Below are positions 1 through 8,046 of a stretch of 39,249 bases of DNA, piece after piece. Within the stretch, counting starts at the first letter, position 1. Each line of letters starts with the position of its first letter. This stretch comes from CAZIVO01 sp964542765. GTDB taxonomy: Bacteria; Planctomycetota; UBA1135; UBA2386. The DNA is taken from contig CAZIVO010000025.1 of assembly GCA_964542765.1 (NCBI GenBank), forward strand, positions 1 to 39,249, read 5' to 3'. A program made the position numbers and the translations under genes. The notes beneath the pieces are model-generated. The model saw only the letters and a list, made by a program, of their open reading frames with translations. It ran no database searches and had not been told where the DNA came from.

Positions 1-1746
1 TTTCGTCAGGTGTTTCAATTTGATTGGCAACTGGCTGCCGGCGCCTCCAATCGCGCCTTGCCGACGACCCTTCCCACCGCGATCCCGGTCCGCTTCGGAT
101 CTTCGAGAGAGCTGGTTAGGGTTCGTCCGATCTTCAGCCCGGAGAAACTTCTGGGCAACGCTGACAGCTGGGACTTGCCGCATCTCGTTTCCCGCATAGA
201 GGCTGCCCGTAAACGCGTCTTTGTTCAACTGCTCACCTACAAGGCAACGGACCGTTCTGGCCAAGCATTCCTGACACTCGAAACAGCTCTGCGAAAGGCC
301 GCCTCGCGCGGGGTCGATGTCCGGTTGTTGCTTGCAGATTGGTGCAAGCGCGAGGGCACGATCGAGGGTTTGCAGGCATTGCAAACCGTGCCGAATATCA
401 ATGTCAAGATGGTCACCATTCCGCAGGCGACGAGTGGTTTCATCCCGTTCGCACGCGTTGTTCATGCCAAGTACATGGTTGCTGATGCCGAGTCTGCGTG
501 GGTTGGCACCAGTAATTGGAGCGGCGATTATTTTTCTGCGAGCCGGAATGCAGGTGTGCTCGTCGATGGTTCAGCGTTCGGCCTCGCGCTGGAAGGATTT
601 TTCCTGCGGAGCTGGGACAGTCGTTATGCCTATCTCGTCGATCCGGACGCCCGCTATGACCCTCCTGCGGTTGGTGAGCCGCCGGTGGCGATCAAGTCTC
701 CAGCGCCCGATAAGCCTGCGATGCCTGCGAAGGCACCGACGCCTCCGACACCTCCGACACCTGCGAAGGTCGCTCCCATCGCCGAGGACTCGAACATCGG
801 CAAGGATGGGAAATGGCCTCCGCCACGGGTCCTCTACGAGATCACCAAGGTTGTGGATGGGGATACGATCTATGTCCTGAGAGGGAGGGAGGTCGAGAAG
901 TTGCGACTGCTCTCGGTGGACACCGAAGAGAAGTCCTCTGGCAAGTCGATCAATGGTCAAGCGACCACCAAGCCCGAGACGCATTACGGGCAGGCGACCA
1001 TGGAATGGGCTCAGGAATACTTTGCGGCACTGTCCAGGGACGGCGAGCCGGCGCGGGTCGGTCTTCGGTTCCCTGCCGGCGGGGAGTCTCGCGGAGTGTA
1101 TGGGCGCCTTTTGTGCCACGTGGTCTTGCCCGACGGGACGGACTTCAATCTCCTGCTGGTCCGCGAAGGCCGCAGCCCATATTTCAACAAGTATGGCAAT
1201 AGCATGATCTGCCATGAGGCTTTCGTGCAGGCTCAGAAGGCAGCCCGGGCTTCGAAACTCGGCGTGTGGGATCCGATGACGAACACGGAGCAGGGCGAGG
1301 GGGCTGCGACCCGGAGACCCTATGAAAAACTCATGCCCTGGTGGACGTCGCGAGCTGCCGCTATCGATCTTTTTCGTGCTCGTCGGGCGAAGAGTCCCGA
1401 GCGATTCGTCGCTGCCGATAGTAAGAGCGATTTGCAGGCGGCAGTCGAGAGCGGAGCCGAGGTGGAGGTGTTTGGAGGCATCGACAGGATCTTCAAAGAG
1501 AAGGACGGTTCCTTGACTGTTTTGCTTTGGACATCGAATCGTCGAGAAGCCTTGCGCGTGGTTGTGCCCGAGAACATGCGGCCTGCCGTGGAGGATCTGG
1601 CCTTGGGGAATACCAAGAAGGAATTCCGGCAGAACTATGTCTACGTGACCGGGACCATCACCCGAGAGCCGCGTGGCTTCTACTTGCGGGATGCGGCTGC
1701 GGATCGCTGGCGGATTTCGAAGCCGGCTTACGACGGGAGTCGCTAG
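1..1746 (+). CDS. PLD3/4-like phospholipase D domain fused to staphylococcal-nuclease domain (5' partial)
   Basis: The frame is open to base 1, so the true start lies upstream; numbering here is from the GTG at 10. Residues ~1-210 match the second half of the PLD3/PLD4 family (eukaryotic lysosomal 5'-3' exonucleases and lipid-modifying enzymes): one complete HKD motif (H152-x-K154-x4-D159) is followed by a GTSNWSGDYF block and a W-D-S segment. The first HKD motif is presumably off the window. A Pro/Ala-rich linker (~218-260) leads to an SNase-like domain (~275-425). There R299, E307 and R366 align with the catalytic R35/E43/R87 of S. aureus nuclease. A C-terminal domain (~470-575) looks like a small beta-rich OB-type fold. 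Inference: a two-nuclease, DNA- or RNA-degrading enzyme, probably exported, although the N-terminus cannot be seen. It ends tail-to-tail with the next gene, overlapping by 4 bp. Confidence 0.85.
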   Translation, partial: FRQVFQFDWQLAAGASNRALPTTLPTAIPVRFGSSRELVRVRPIFSPEKLLGNADSWDLPHLVSRIEAARKRVFVQLLTYKATDRSGQAFLTLETALRKAASRGVDVRLLLADWCKREGTIEGLQALQTVPNINVKMVTIPQATSGFIPFARVVHAKYMVADAESAWVGTSNWSGDYFSASRNAGVLVDGSAFGLALEGFFLRSWDSRYAYLVDPDARYDPPAVGEPPVAIKSPAPDKPAMPAKAPTPPTPPTPAKVAPIAEDSNIGKDGKWPPPRVLYEITKVVDGDTIYVLRGREVEKLRLLSVDTEEKSSGKSINGQATTKPETHYGQATMEWAQEYFAALSRDGEPARVGLRFPAGGESRGVYGRLLCHVVLPDGTDFNLLLVREGRSPYFNKYGNSMICHEAFVQAQKAARASKLGVWDPMTNTEQGEGAATRRPYEKLMPWWTSRAAAIDLFRARRAKSPERFVAADSKSDLQAAVESGAEVEVFGGIDRIFKEKDGSLTVLLWTSNRREALRVVVPENMRPAVEDLALGNTKKEFRQNYVYVTGTITREPRGFYLRDAAADRWRISKPAYDGSR

Positions 1747-2318
1747 ACCCCGGAGTTTATTCCGGGCGGCGGCAGACCCAGTGTGTCGAGCGCCATCCGG
1801 ACACGGTCTTTCACCGGCATTACCGGGATGTGCACGAGGCTGAAACCGCTCTTGATGTAGATGTCTTCGATCTGATCGCGAATCGCCAAGGAGTCTGTGC
1901 GGTTGCTCATGCGGCCGGTCTCTCCGCGTTCGGCGAAGATCTCTTCGGGCAGCGTTTCCAGAAGAAGGACATGGTCGTAATGCCCTTCGTTGGCGATCTT
2001 GATGACGACTTCAGGAATGTCATCGCCGAAGTGATGGCAGTAAGCCAGACCATCGAACCGCCCTCGGTCAAGGAAGGCTGCGTGCATGCCCGGAGATAAT
2101 TCGGCCTCGTTCTTGGCCTGACGTCTGGCGACGAGTTCCTGGAATTCCTGTCGGTGGGTACGGCGCCAAGTCTTCTGCTCTTCCACGCCGAGTCGATCGT
2201 TGAGTTCTGCGATGACGGCGATCGCTGCTTCCGGAACGGTTGGGTAGCCGAGATGGCTGAATGCTTCGACGAGAGTGGTCTTGCCTGAACCCGGACCTCC
2301 CGTCACCACGACGATCAT
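1743..2318 (-). CDS. AAA_28-type P-loop ATPase/kinase
   Basis: A 191-aa protein with a Walker A motif (GGPGSGKT, residues 7-14) immediately after an N-terminal beta strand (MIVVVT). A later L-D-R-G-R-F-D segment sits where these small NTPases carry catalytic acidic and Arg residues. The pattern matches the AAA_28 family (also found in NadR-like kinase domains), whose substrates are mostly unknown. I chose the ATG at 2318 because it puts the P-loop strand at the N-terminus as in the family. The longer in-frame extension to 2657 overlaps the 3' end of the upstream MetE-like gene and has no domain character. It lies about 100 bp downstream of the MetE-like gene on the same strand, so co-transcription is likely. 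The biochemical role is unknown. Confidence 0.75.
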   Translation of the reverse strand: MIVVVTGGPGSGKTTLVEAFSHLGYPTVPEAAIAVIAELNDRLGVEEQKTWRRTHRQEFQELVARRQAKNEAELSPGMHAAFLDRGRFDGLAYCHHFGDDIPEVVIKIANEGHYDHVLLLETLPEEIFAERGETGRMSNRTDSLAIRDQIEDIYIKSGFSLVHIPVMPVKDRVRMALDTLGLPPPGINSGV

Positions 2319-2418
2319 CTTGACTGAATCTTGGTTGATCGGGATGGTGGTGTCAGCATCTTCGAGATGCCTTGCTTCCTCGGAGATCGGTATCCCATGG
2401 TCAGTGTTCGGGTTTCGA

Positions 2419-3621
2419 TCAGATCTTCGCGCTTTTAGGGACGATGTCCGTCTGCAGAGCGGGGTCCGCTGCCGGGATGTAGGTCGTTTCGAGACCGAGT
2501 TCCTGGCGGACGATATTGCACCCCTGAGCAAGGGCGGTGGCCTTGAAGAAGGCGATGTCCCGATTGCATCCCTGGCGTCCGAAACCACAGTCGCTGGACA
2601 CGATGAGTTGTTCAGGATCGATATGTTCAAGGGCAGTCCGAACCCGTCCGGCGACATCTTCGGGGGAATCTACCTGCAGGCTACGGTGGCTGACGGCGCC
2701 CACGCAGATTTTCTTGGGCAGGCGTCCCTTCATCGATCCGAACAGATCGATTTCCCTGAAACTGCGGTCAGTCATCTCGACGGTCCAGACATCGCCCTTG
2801 CAAGCATTCAGGTACAGCTCGAAGGACTCGCGGTAACTGTCGTTTTCGATCACTCGCTGCATGTTCGGATTGCCCCAGCAGGTGTGAACCCAGAGTTCGA
2901 TGTCGTCGAGGCCCTCGACCTCCCGGTTGAACGCTTCGACCATGAATTTGACTTCTTCGCTATCAGCACCGTAGGTGTTGGCCCAGAAGTGCAGCGTGGG
3001 TTCCTCTATCTGGATGCATTTGCAGCCAGCATCGCGCAGGGCGAGGAGTTCCTTGTTCATGGCCTCGGCCATGTCCCAGATGACCTGCCGAGTGTCCTTG
3101 TATTTGTCGGTGTGAATATCGAGGAACAATCCCATCACCTGGGAGCAGCAGGTTCCGAAGCGGACGGGTTTTTGGGTCTTGGATTGAGTGATGCGCCAAA
3201 TTTTAGGGTAGTCGAGGGGGCGGTGCTCGATCTTGTCGACGACGTGCGGCCATCGCCAACCGGTATAGATTTCGTTGAGCAAGGTACCCGGCGGATATCG
3301 CAGCCATGGTGAGCGAGTTTCCTCGGATTGGAGAAGGTCGCCTTCGAATCCAGCCCAGCGTTGCAGCGGATAGTGATGCCAGGATCTACCTGCCATGTCA
3401 TCATCACAATGAAGATCGCCGTGAGTCAGGATGTCGAGGCCCGCACGTTCTTCGTCACTGATCATGGAGGCCACGGCATCCAGATATTTCTCGCGAAAGC
3501 GAGTGTCCATCATGCATGTGTCGAGCGGGCGGCCCCACATGCTCACGTCGAACCACTTGGGGCGAGGCCAGGAACCGGTCACGGTCGAGGGGAGAATGAG
3601 ATCCTTGGTGACGGTGAGCAT
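2419..3621 (-). CDS. Short cobalamin-independent methionine synthase (MetE C-terminal)-like protein
   Basis: A 400-aa protein corresponding to the catalytic MetE/UROD-like TIM barrel alone, about half the length of full MetE. The zinc-ligand set is visible and in order: H246-x-C248 (HTCWGN), E282, and C345 in a SSDCGFGR motif, as in the His/Cys/Glu/Cys site of MetE. The N-terminus (STVTGSWPRP) resembles the TxxGSxPRP start of MetE-family barrels. Short homologues include core MetE enzymes using non-folate methyl donors and epoxyalkane:coenzyme M transferases, so the reaction is thiol alkylation at zinc but the substrate is uncertain. It starts at the ATG at 3621. It is followed by the AAA_28 ATPase and is divergent from the aldo/keto reductase. 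No S-adenosylmethionine or cobalamin riboswitch was recognised upstream. Confidence 0.8.
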   Translation of the reverse strand: MLTVTKDLILPSTVTGSWPRPKWFDVSMWGRPLDTCMMDTRFREKYLDAVASMISDEERAGLDILTHGDLHCDDDMAGRSWHHYPLQRWAGFEGDLLQSEETRSPWLRYPPGTLLNEIYTGWRWPHVVDKIEHRPLDYPKIWRITQSKTQKPVRFGTCCSQVMGLFLDIHTDKYKDTRQVIWDMAEAMNKELLALRDAGCKCIQIEEPTLHFWANTYGADSEEVKFMVEAFNREVEGLDDIELWVHTCWGNPNMQRVIENDSYRESFELYLNACKGDVWTVEMTDRSFREIDLFGSMKGRLPKKICVGAVSHRSLQVDSPEDVAGRVRTALEHIDPEQLIVSSDCGFGRQGCNRDIAFFKATALAQGCNIVRQELGLETTYIPAADPALQTDIVPKSAKI

Positions 3622-3669
3622 GGGATGTCTTTCTGATGGGGGGTAGAGGCCTCCAGCATGATCGGTGGC

Positions 3670-3699
3670 TTACCGCATCAGATCAAACGTACATATAAA
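3670..3699 (+). promoter_or_regulatory. Possible sigma70-type promoter in the MetE-like/AKR divergent region
   Basis: The 196-bp divergent region (3622-3817) holds an AT-rich patch unusual for this window. TTACCG (3670-3675) and TATAAA (3694-3699) are separated by 18 bp. The -10 matches consensus at five of six positions and the -35 is weak. It would give a leader of about 110 nt before the GTG of the aldo/keto reductase. The same AT-rich patch could serve the MetE-like gene on the other strand. Confidence 0.3.
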
Positions 3700-3817
3700 A
3701 GGTGGCGAACTGGCCAGATCAGGATCGAGCCTGGATGGTCGTTTCCTCGCGGCAGGTATGAAGGAGTGAGCCCTCGACCTGTGTTCGGTTTCCGATGAGA
3801 ATTACCCCCACATCATT

Positions 3818-4651
3818 GTGGCTCATTTGACGATCGATCTTCCTGGCGGCCTCAGCATGCCGATCCTCGGTCAGGGAACCTGGAGGATGGGGGAGAGGCC
3901 CGCTGAGCGCGAGGCCGAGGCCGCAGCCCTCTGCCTTGGTCTTGACCTTGGCATGACACTCATCGACACGGCGGAGATGTATGGAGATGCGGAGTCCGTT
4001 GTTGGCGAGGTGCTGAAGGGTCGTCGCGATGAGGCTTTTCTGGTCAGCAAGGTTTTGCCCGAGAATGCTTCGCGCGCAGGGACGCGGCAGGCCTGCGAGC
4101 GTAGCCTCGAGAGGCTCGGCACCGAGGTCATTGACCTCTATCTTTTGCACTGGCCGGGAGAGCACCCTCTGGAGGAAACCTTGGCCGCCTTCGGGGAGTT
4201 ACGAGACGAGGGAAAGATTCGCGCTTTTGGTGTCAGCAACTTTGACACGGAACCGCTTCAGGCGGCATTGCGTGTCGCCGGAGGCCGGGAAATAGCTGCC
4301 AATCAAGTGGTCTATAACTTGACGCACCGGGGGATCGAGCATGGTCTCCTGCCCACCTGTCGGTCTCATGGCATTCCGGTGATGGCCTACTGCCCACTCG
4401 ACCGGGGAAATTACCGTGGCGGGGACGCGCTCGAATCGGTTGCCCATCGTCACGGTGTGACCATGGCCCAGGTGTCCCTTGCCTGGACCCTGCGCGGAGA
4501 GGGTGTGGTTTCGATCCCGAAGGCCTCTCGCCTCGATCATGTCCGGGAGAATGCTGCGGCGATGGATCTGAGCTTGACCGAAGAGGATTTCGCGGAGCTT
4601 GATCGAGACTTCCCACCGCCATCTGGTTCGACTCCTCTTGAATGGCGCTAG
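3818..4651 (+). CDS. Aldo/keto reductase
   Basis: A 277-aa NADPH-dependent oxidoreductase of the AKR superfamily with a (beta/alpha)8 fold, cytoplasmic. The catalytic tetrad is intact: D50, Y55 (DTAEMYG), K78 (LVSK) and H111 (LLHWPG). Downstream come GVSNF, the NQVVYN strand and the IPKAS cofactor motif, all in the family order. Length and motifs resemble the bacterial AKR5/2,5-diketo-D-gluconate-reductase-type group, but substrate cannot be read from sequence. The start is a GTG with no strong Shine-Dalgarno, supported by the conserved N-terminal beta-hairpin beginning right after it. It lies 29 bp upstream of a sulfatase and then an esterase on the same strand, so a role in carbonyl or sugar processing during glycan use is possible but inferred. 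Confidence 0.9.
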   Translation: MAHLTIDLPGGLSMPILGQGTWRMGERPAEREAEAAALCLGLDLGMTLIDTAEMYGDAESVVGEVLKGRRDEAFLVSKVLPENASRAGTRQACERSLERLGTEVIDLYLLHWPGEHPLEETLAAFGELRDEGKIRAFGVSNFDTEPLQAALRVAGGREIAANQVVYNLTHRGIEHGLLPTCRSHGIPVMAYCPLDRGNYRGGDALESVAHRHGVTMAQVSLAWTLRGEGVVSIPKASRLDHVRENAAAMDLSLTEEDFAELDRDFPPPSGSTPLEWR

Positions 4652-4680
4652 ACTCTGACACAGCGAGGAGTGTCCCGAAC

Positions 4681-6252
4681 ATGCTCTGGCAAAGAAAACT
4701 CACTCTCTTGGTGGTTGGACTCGGCGGCTTGCTGAGCCCGGTATCGGTTCTGGCGCAGTCACGATCGCCGAACATCTTGCTGGCGATCGCTGACGACTGG
4801 TCCTTCGGTCATGCCAGCGCCTACGGATGCCGCTGGGTGGAGACGCCTGCTTTCGACCGCGTGGCGAGGAACGGCCTCCTTTTCACTCGTGCATATACGC
4901 CCAATGCCAAGTGCGCGCCTTCGCGTGCCATCATCCTCACCGGTCGGAATTCCTGGCAACTCGAGGAAGCTGGCAACCACATGGCCATCTTCCCTCCAAA
5001 GTTCAAGAGCTACGTCGAAGCTCTGGCGGATGAGGGTTACTTCGTTGGTTCCACCGGCAAGGGTTGGGCCCCGGGAATTGCCAAGGATGCGCAAGGTAAG
5101 GATCGCCAGATGGTCGGTCGCCCTTTCAGCAAGCGCAAGACCAAGAAGCGCATTCCCGGCATCTCGCGCAATGATTACGCGGGCAATTTTGAAGACTTCC
5201 TCGCGGTCGCTCCTGCCGATCGCCCCTGGGTTTTCTGGTATGGATCGAGCGAACCCCACCGGGGTTACAAGTATGGCATTGGTGTCGAGCGCGGTAAGAA
5301 ACTCGAGGACATCGAACGGGTCCCTTCCTTTTGGCCCGACAATGAAACCATCCGTAACGACATGCTCGACTATGCCGTCGAGGTGGAGCACTTCGACCAT
5401 CACCTCGGCAGGATCCTCGCTGCCATCGAGCGAGAAGGGCAGTTGGAGAACACCCTGGTAGTGGCAACATCCGATCACGGCATGCCCTTCCCGCGCTGCA
5501 AGGGACAGGCCTACGACTACTCCAACCATGTTCCACTGGCTGTCATGTGGCCCGAGGGGATCGAAGGCAAGGGGCGGGTGGTGGATGACTACGTCAGCTT
5601 TGCGGACCTGGCACCGACCTTCCTGGAGGTGGCCGGCGTGACCGCCGAACAACAAGGCATGCGCCCACTCACCGGTCGCAGCTTGCTGGAGATCTTTGTT
5701 GTCGCCGGACAGGGACAGATCATTCCCGAGCGCGACCACGTTCTCATCGGCAAGGAGCGTCATGATGTTGGCCGTCCGAACGACTGGGGTTATCCCATTC
5801 GCGGCATCGTCAAGGACGGTCTCCTCTACATTCATAACTTCGAGACGGACCGATGGCCTGGGGGTGATCCCGAGACCGGCTACCTGAATTGCGATGGTAG
5901 CCCGACCAAGACAGAGGTCTTGAACATGCGCCGCTCCGGCACCTCGGAGCTATACTGGAGGCTTGCTTTTGGCCAGCGCCCGCAGGAAGAGTTGTACGAT
6001 GTGAAGGCTGACCCCGATTGCATCGAGAACCTTGTTGCGCTCAAGGAATATGCAACACAGAAGCTTGCCCTGCGTGAGCAGCTCTTCGCCGAACTCAAGG
6101 GTCAGGGTGATCCCAGGATGTTCGGCAAGGGTGATGTGTTCGACGGATACCCCTACTCCTCGAAGGTCACGGAAAATTTCTTTGAACGTTTCATGAGTGG
6201 CGAAACGATCCGCGCCGGCTGGGTCAATGCGTCAGACTTCGAGAAGAAATAA
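4681..6252 (+). CDS. Secreted S1-family sulfatase, SGSH (heparan N-sulfatase)-like
   Basis: A 523-aa sulfatase. I chose the ATG at 4681 (GAGGAG Shine-Dalgarno at 4665-4670) rather than 4642, because it starts a clean signal peptide (LLVVGLGGLLSPVSVLAQ). Catalytic features: metal-binding ADDW after the first strand, the formylglycine motif C78-A-P-S-R, and the second metal site SDHG. This Cys is converted to formylglycine by an FGE or anSME enzyme not in this window. The C-terminal half (ERHD, then YPIRG, LYIHNF and ELYD) resembles N-sulfoglucosamine sulfohydrolase-like sulfatases, so the substrate may be an N- or O-sulfated glycan; this is inferred from remembered family similarity. It forms a probable operon with the AKR and the downstream esterase (15-bp gap). 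Confidence 0.9.
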   Translation: MLWQRKLTLLVVGLGGLLSPVSVLAQSRSPNILLAIADDWSFGHASAYGCRWVETPAFDRVARNGLLFTRAYTPNAKCAPSRAIILTGRNSWQLEEAGNHMAIFPPKFKSYVEALADEGYFVGSTGKGWAPGIAKDAQGKDRQMVGRPFSKRKTKKRIPGISRNDYAGNFEDFLAVAPADRPWVFWYGSSEPHRGYKYGIGVERGKKLEDIERVPSFWPDNETIRNDMLDYAVEVEHFDHHLGRILAAIEREGQLENTLVVATSDHGMPFPRCKGQAYDYSNHVPLAVMWPEGIEGKGRVVDDYVSFADLAPTFLEVAGVTAEQQGMRPLTGRSLLEIFVVAGQGQIIPERDHVLIGKERHDVGRPNDWGYPIRGIVKDGLLYIHNFETDRWPGGDPETGYLNCDGSPTKTEVLNMRRSGTSELYWRLAFGQRPQEELYDVKADPDCIENLVALKEYATQKLALREQLFAELKGQGDPRMFGKGDVFDGYPYSSKVTENFFERFMSGETIRAGWVNASDFEKK

Positions 6253-6267
6253 AGAGCATCTCCTGAC

Positions 6268-7179
6268 ATGATGACCATGACATACCCCCTGTTGGCCATG
6301 GTGGCCCTCGCTCAATTGCTTTCCGGCCAGTCTGCCGCCGACCAAAAGCCTGTCATCAAGCTGTGGCCGAAGGGGCTTCCCAAGGATGCCAAGGCGATCG
6401 CGCCGGCGCGGGTCGCCGCACTGAGGAGCAAGCAAACGGCCGAGCGCATCACCTATGTCGCCGAGCCGACCCTGACCCTCTATAGGGCATCCGCCGGAGA
6501 GGCGAATGGCTGTGGCATCGTCATCTGTCCGGGTGGAGGCTACAACATCCTGGCTTGGCCGAAGGAAGGCTTGGAACTTGCTCGGTGGTTCAACTCGATC
6601 GGCGTCACCGCCGTGGTCCTCAAGTATCGAGTGCCGCGGCGGGATCCTGTTCGCCCGCACTGGGAGCCGTTGCAAGATGCTCAACGTGCGATTCGGATCA
6701 TGCGCAAGCGGGCTGCCGACTGGGGAGTCGACCCCGGTCGCATCGGCATCCTTGGCTTTTCAGCTGGCGGCCACCTGGCGTTCATGGCGGGCATACACCA
6801 CGAACAGCGGACCTACGACCGTGTCGATGATGCCGATGACCTCAGCGCACGTCCCGATTTCATGTGCCCGATCTATGCTGCTTATCTCGGCAATGAGCTT
6901 CGTGATAACCGGGCCGAAATCGGCTCATTGGCGAACATCACCAAGAGCACGCCGCCGACCTTCATGGCGGTCACCCTCGACGACAAATACCGGGGAGTGC
7001 AGGCGGGAATGATGCTGGCCGAGTTCAAGAAGGCTGGCGTTGCGGCCGAGGCACATATCTACTCGAAGGGCGGGCATGGTTACGGGATCCGGCCATCGCA
7101 GCATCCGGTGTCGACCTGGCATTTACGCTTGCTGGATTGGATGCGCGCGTCCGGCTTGCTACAGAGACCGAAAAAGTAG
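6268..7179 (+). CDS. Secreted alpha/beta-hydrolase, acetyl-xylan-esterase/BD-FAE-like
   Basis: A 303-aa exported serine esterase: signal peptide at residues ~1-23 (hydrophobic LLAMVALAQLL), then an alpha/beta-hydrolase domain. Visible motifs are CPGGGY (oxyanion hole), the nucleophile elbow G-F-S165-A-G-G, D238/D239 after a beta strand, and H270 in GGHGYG. This layout is typical of the esterases that remove acetyl or feruloyl groups from plant and algal polysaccharides. The gene starts 15 bp after the sulfatase stop with an ATGATG start. Together with the sulfatase it suggests a unit that strips substituents from a polysaccharide before depolymerisation. The substrate is not determinable here. 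Confidence 0.85.
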   Translation: MMTMTYPLLAMVALAQLLSGQSAADQKPVIKLWPKGLPKDAKAIAPARVAALRSKQTAERITYVAEPTLTLYRASAGEANGCGIVICPGGGYNILAWPKEGLELARWFNSIGVTAVVLKYRVPRRDPVRPHWEPLQDAQRAIRIMRKRAADWGVDPGRIGILGFSAGGHLAFMAGIHHEQRTYDRVDDADDLSARPDFMCPIYAAYLGNELRDNRAEIGSLANITKSTPPTFMAVTLDDKYRGVQAGMMLAEFKKAGVAAEAHIYSKGGHGYGIRPSQHPVSTWHLRLLDWMRASGLLQRPKK

Positions 7180-7222
7180 GCTGTCGCGCGAAGGCTTGTT
7201 CGAGTTGTGGTTCTGACGAGGA

Positions 7223-7981
7223 TCAGCGTGCCGCCAGTTCAGCCTTCATGAGTCGTACCAGATCGGCATCGGCAATGCGGAGTTGATCATCGCCGGGCTG
7301 GTCAGGGGAGCTCAGCGCCACCCGTGGATTGCAGTGTCCGGCCTTGCTCTGGCAGTTTCTGCTCGCCGAGAAATGGATTTCGCGCACGTCGGTGGCGGCG
7401 ACGAGCTGGCGGACATGTTCGGTGCGGATACCGCCGCCAGGCATGATGGAGATACGTCCTCGAGCGCGTTCCACGAGTTTGCCGATCAGCGCGGCGCCAG
7501 CCAATGCTGTGGTCTCTTGTCCTGATGTGAGCAGGCGATCGATGCCGAGATCGATCAGTGTATCGAGGGATTCCAGTGGTTTTAGACAGTGATCGAAGGC
7601 GCGGTGAAAGGTGACTTCAAGCGGTCGCGCTCGGGCGACGAGCTGCTCCGTTGCTTCGGTGTCGATGTTTCCCTCGGCGGTCAGAGCGCCGAGGGCAACG
7701 CCGCTCACGCCGAGCTCTTTGGCCACATCGATATCGCGCCGCATGGCATCGATCTCCTGAGGGGAGTAGAGGAAGTCACCGCGGCGAGGCCGGATCATCA
7801 TGACGAGCAGCGTTTCGCATTCCTGCCGCACCTTCGCGACCATGCCAGCGCTGGGCGTCGTGCCTCCCTCGCTCAAGGCCGAGCAGACTTCGATCCGATC
7901 GGCATTGCCTTCGACTGCTGCCAGCGCTCCAGCGATCGAATCGACACAGACCTCCACCAGAATCTTGTCTCGCTCGGGCAT
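7223..7981 (-). CDS. cutC: CutC family protein
   Basis: A 252-aa TIM-barrel protein of the CutC family. Conserved blocks are visible in order: VEVCVDS at the N-terminus, RIEVCSALSEGGTTPS (~29-44), MIRPRRGDFLYS (~62-73), TFHRAFD (~124), LTSG (~151) and MPGGGI (~180). The family was named for copper tolerance in E. coli, but its role in copper handling is disputed and the enzymatic activity is unknown. It converges with the + strand esterase (43-bp gap) and is separated by 65 bp from the end of the giant gene upstream on the same strand. It could therefore be read through from that gene. Confidence 0.9.
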   Translation of the reverse strand: MPERDKILVEVCVDSIAGALAAVEGNADRIEVCSALSEGGTTPSAGMVAKVRQECETLLVMMIRPRRGDFLYSPQEIDAMRRDIDVAKELGVSGVALGALTAEGNIDTEATEQLVARARPLEVTFHRAFDHCLKPLESLDTLIDLGIDRLLTSGQETTALAGAALIGKLVERARGRISIMPGGGIRTEHVRQLVAATDVREIHFSASRNCQSKAGHCNPRVALSSPDQPGDDQLRIADADLVRLMKAELAAR

Positions 7982-8046
7982 GGAGTTTCTACGTTAGCGG
8001 TGCCGGATTCTTCTCGCAGTTAAGAAGTCGTGACGAGACACATCTC

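Noticed and set aside
1749..1766. CCCGGA/TCCGGG hairpin as a terminator of the nuclease gene
   Set aside because: It lies within the 3' coding end of the convergent ATPase gene and has no T-tract.
2275..3312. 345-codon open frame on the + strand
   Set aside because: Antisense to the MetE-like gene, which carries intact zinc-ligand motifs.
3622..3817. SAM or cobalamin riboswitch upstream of the MetE-like gene
   Set aside because: No conserved box or long structured leader is visible in 196 bp.
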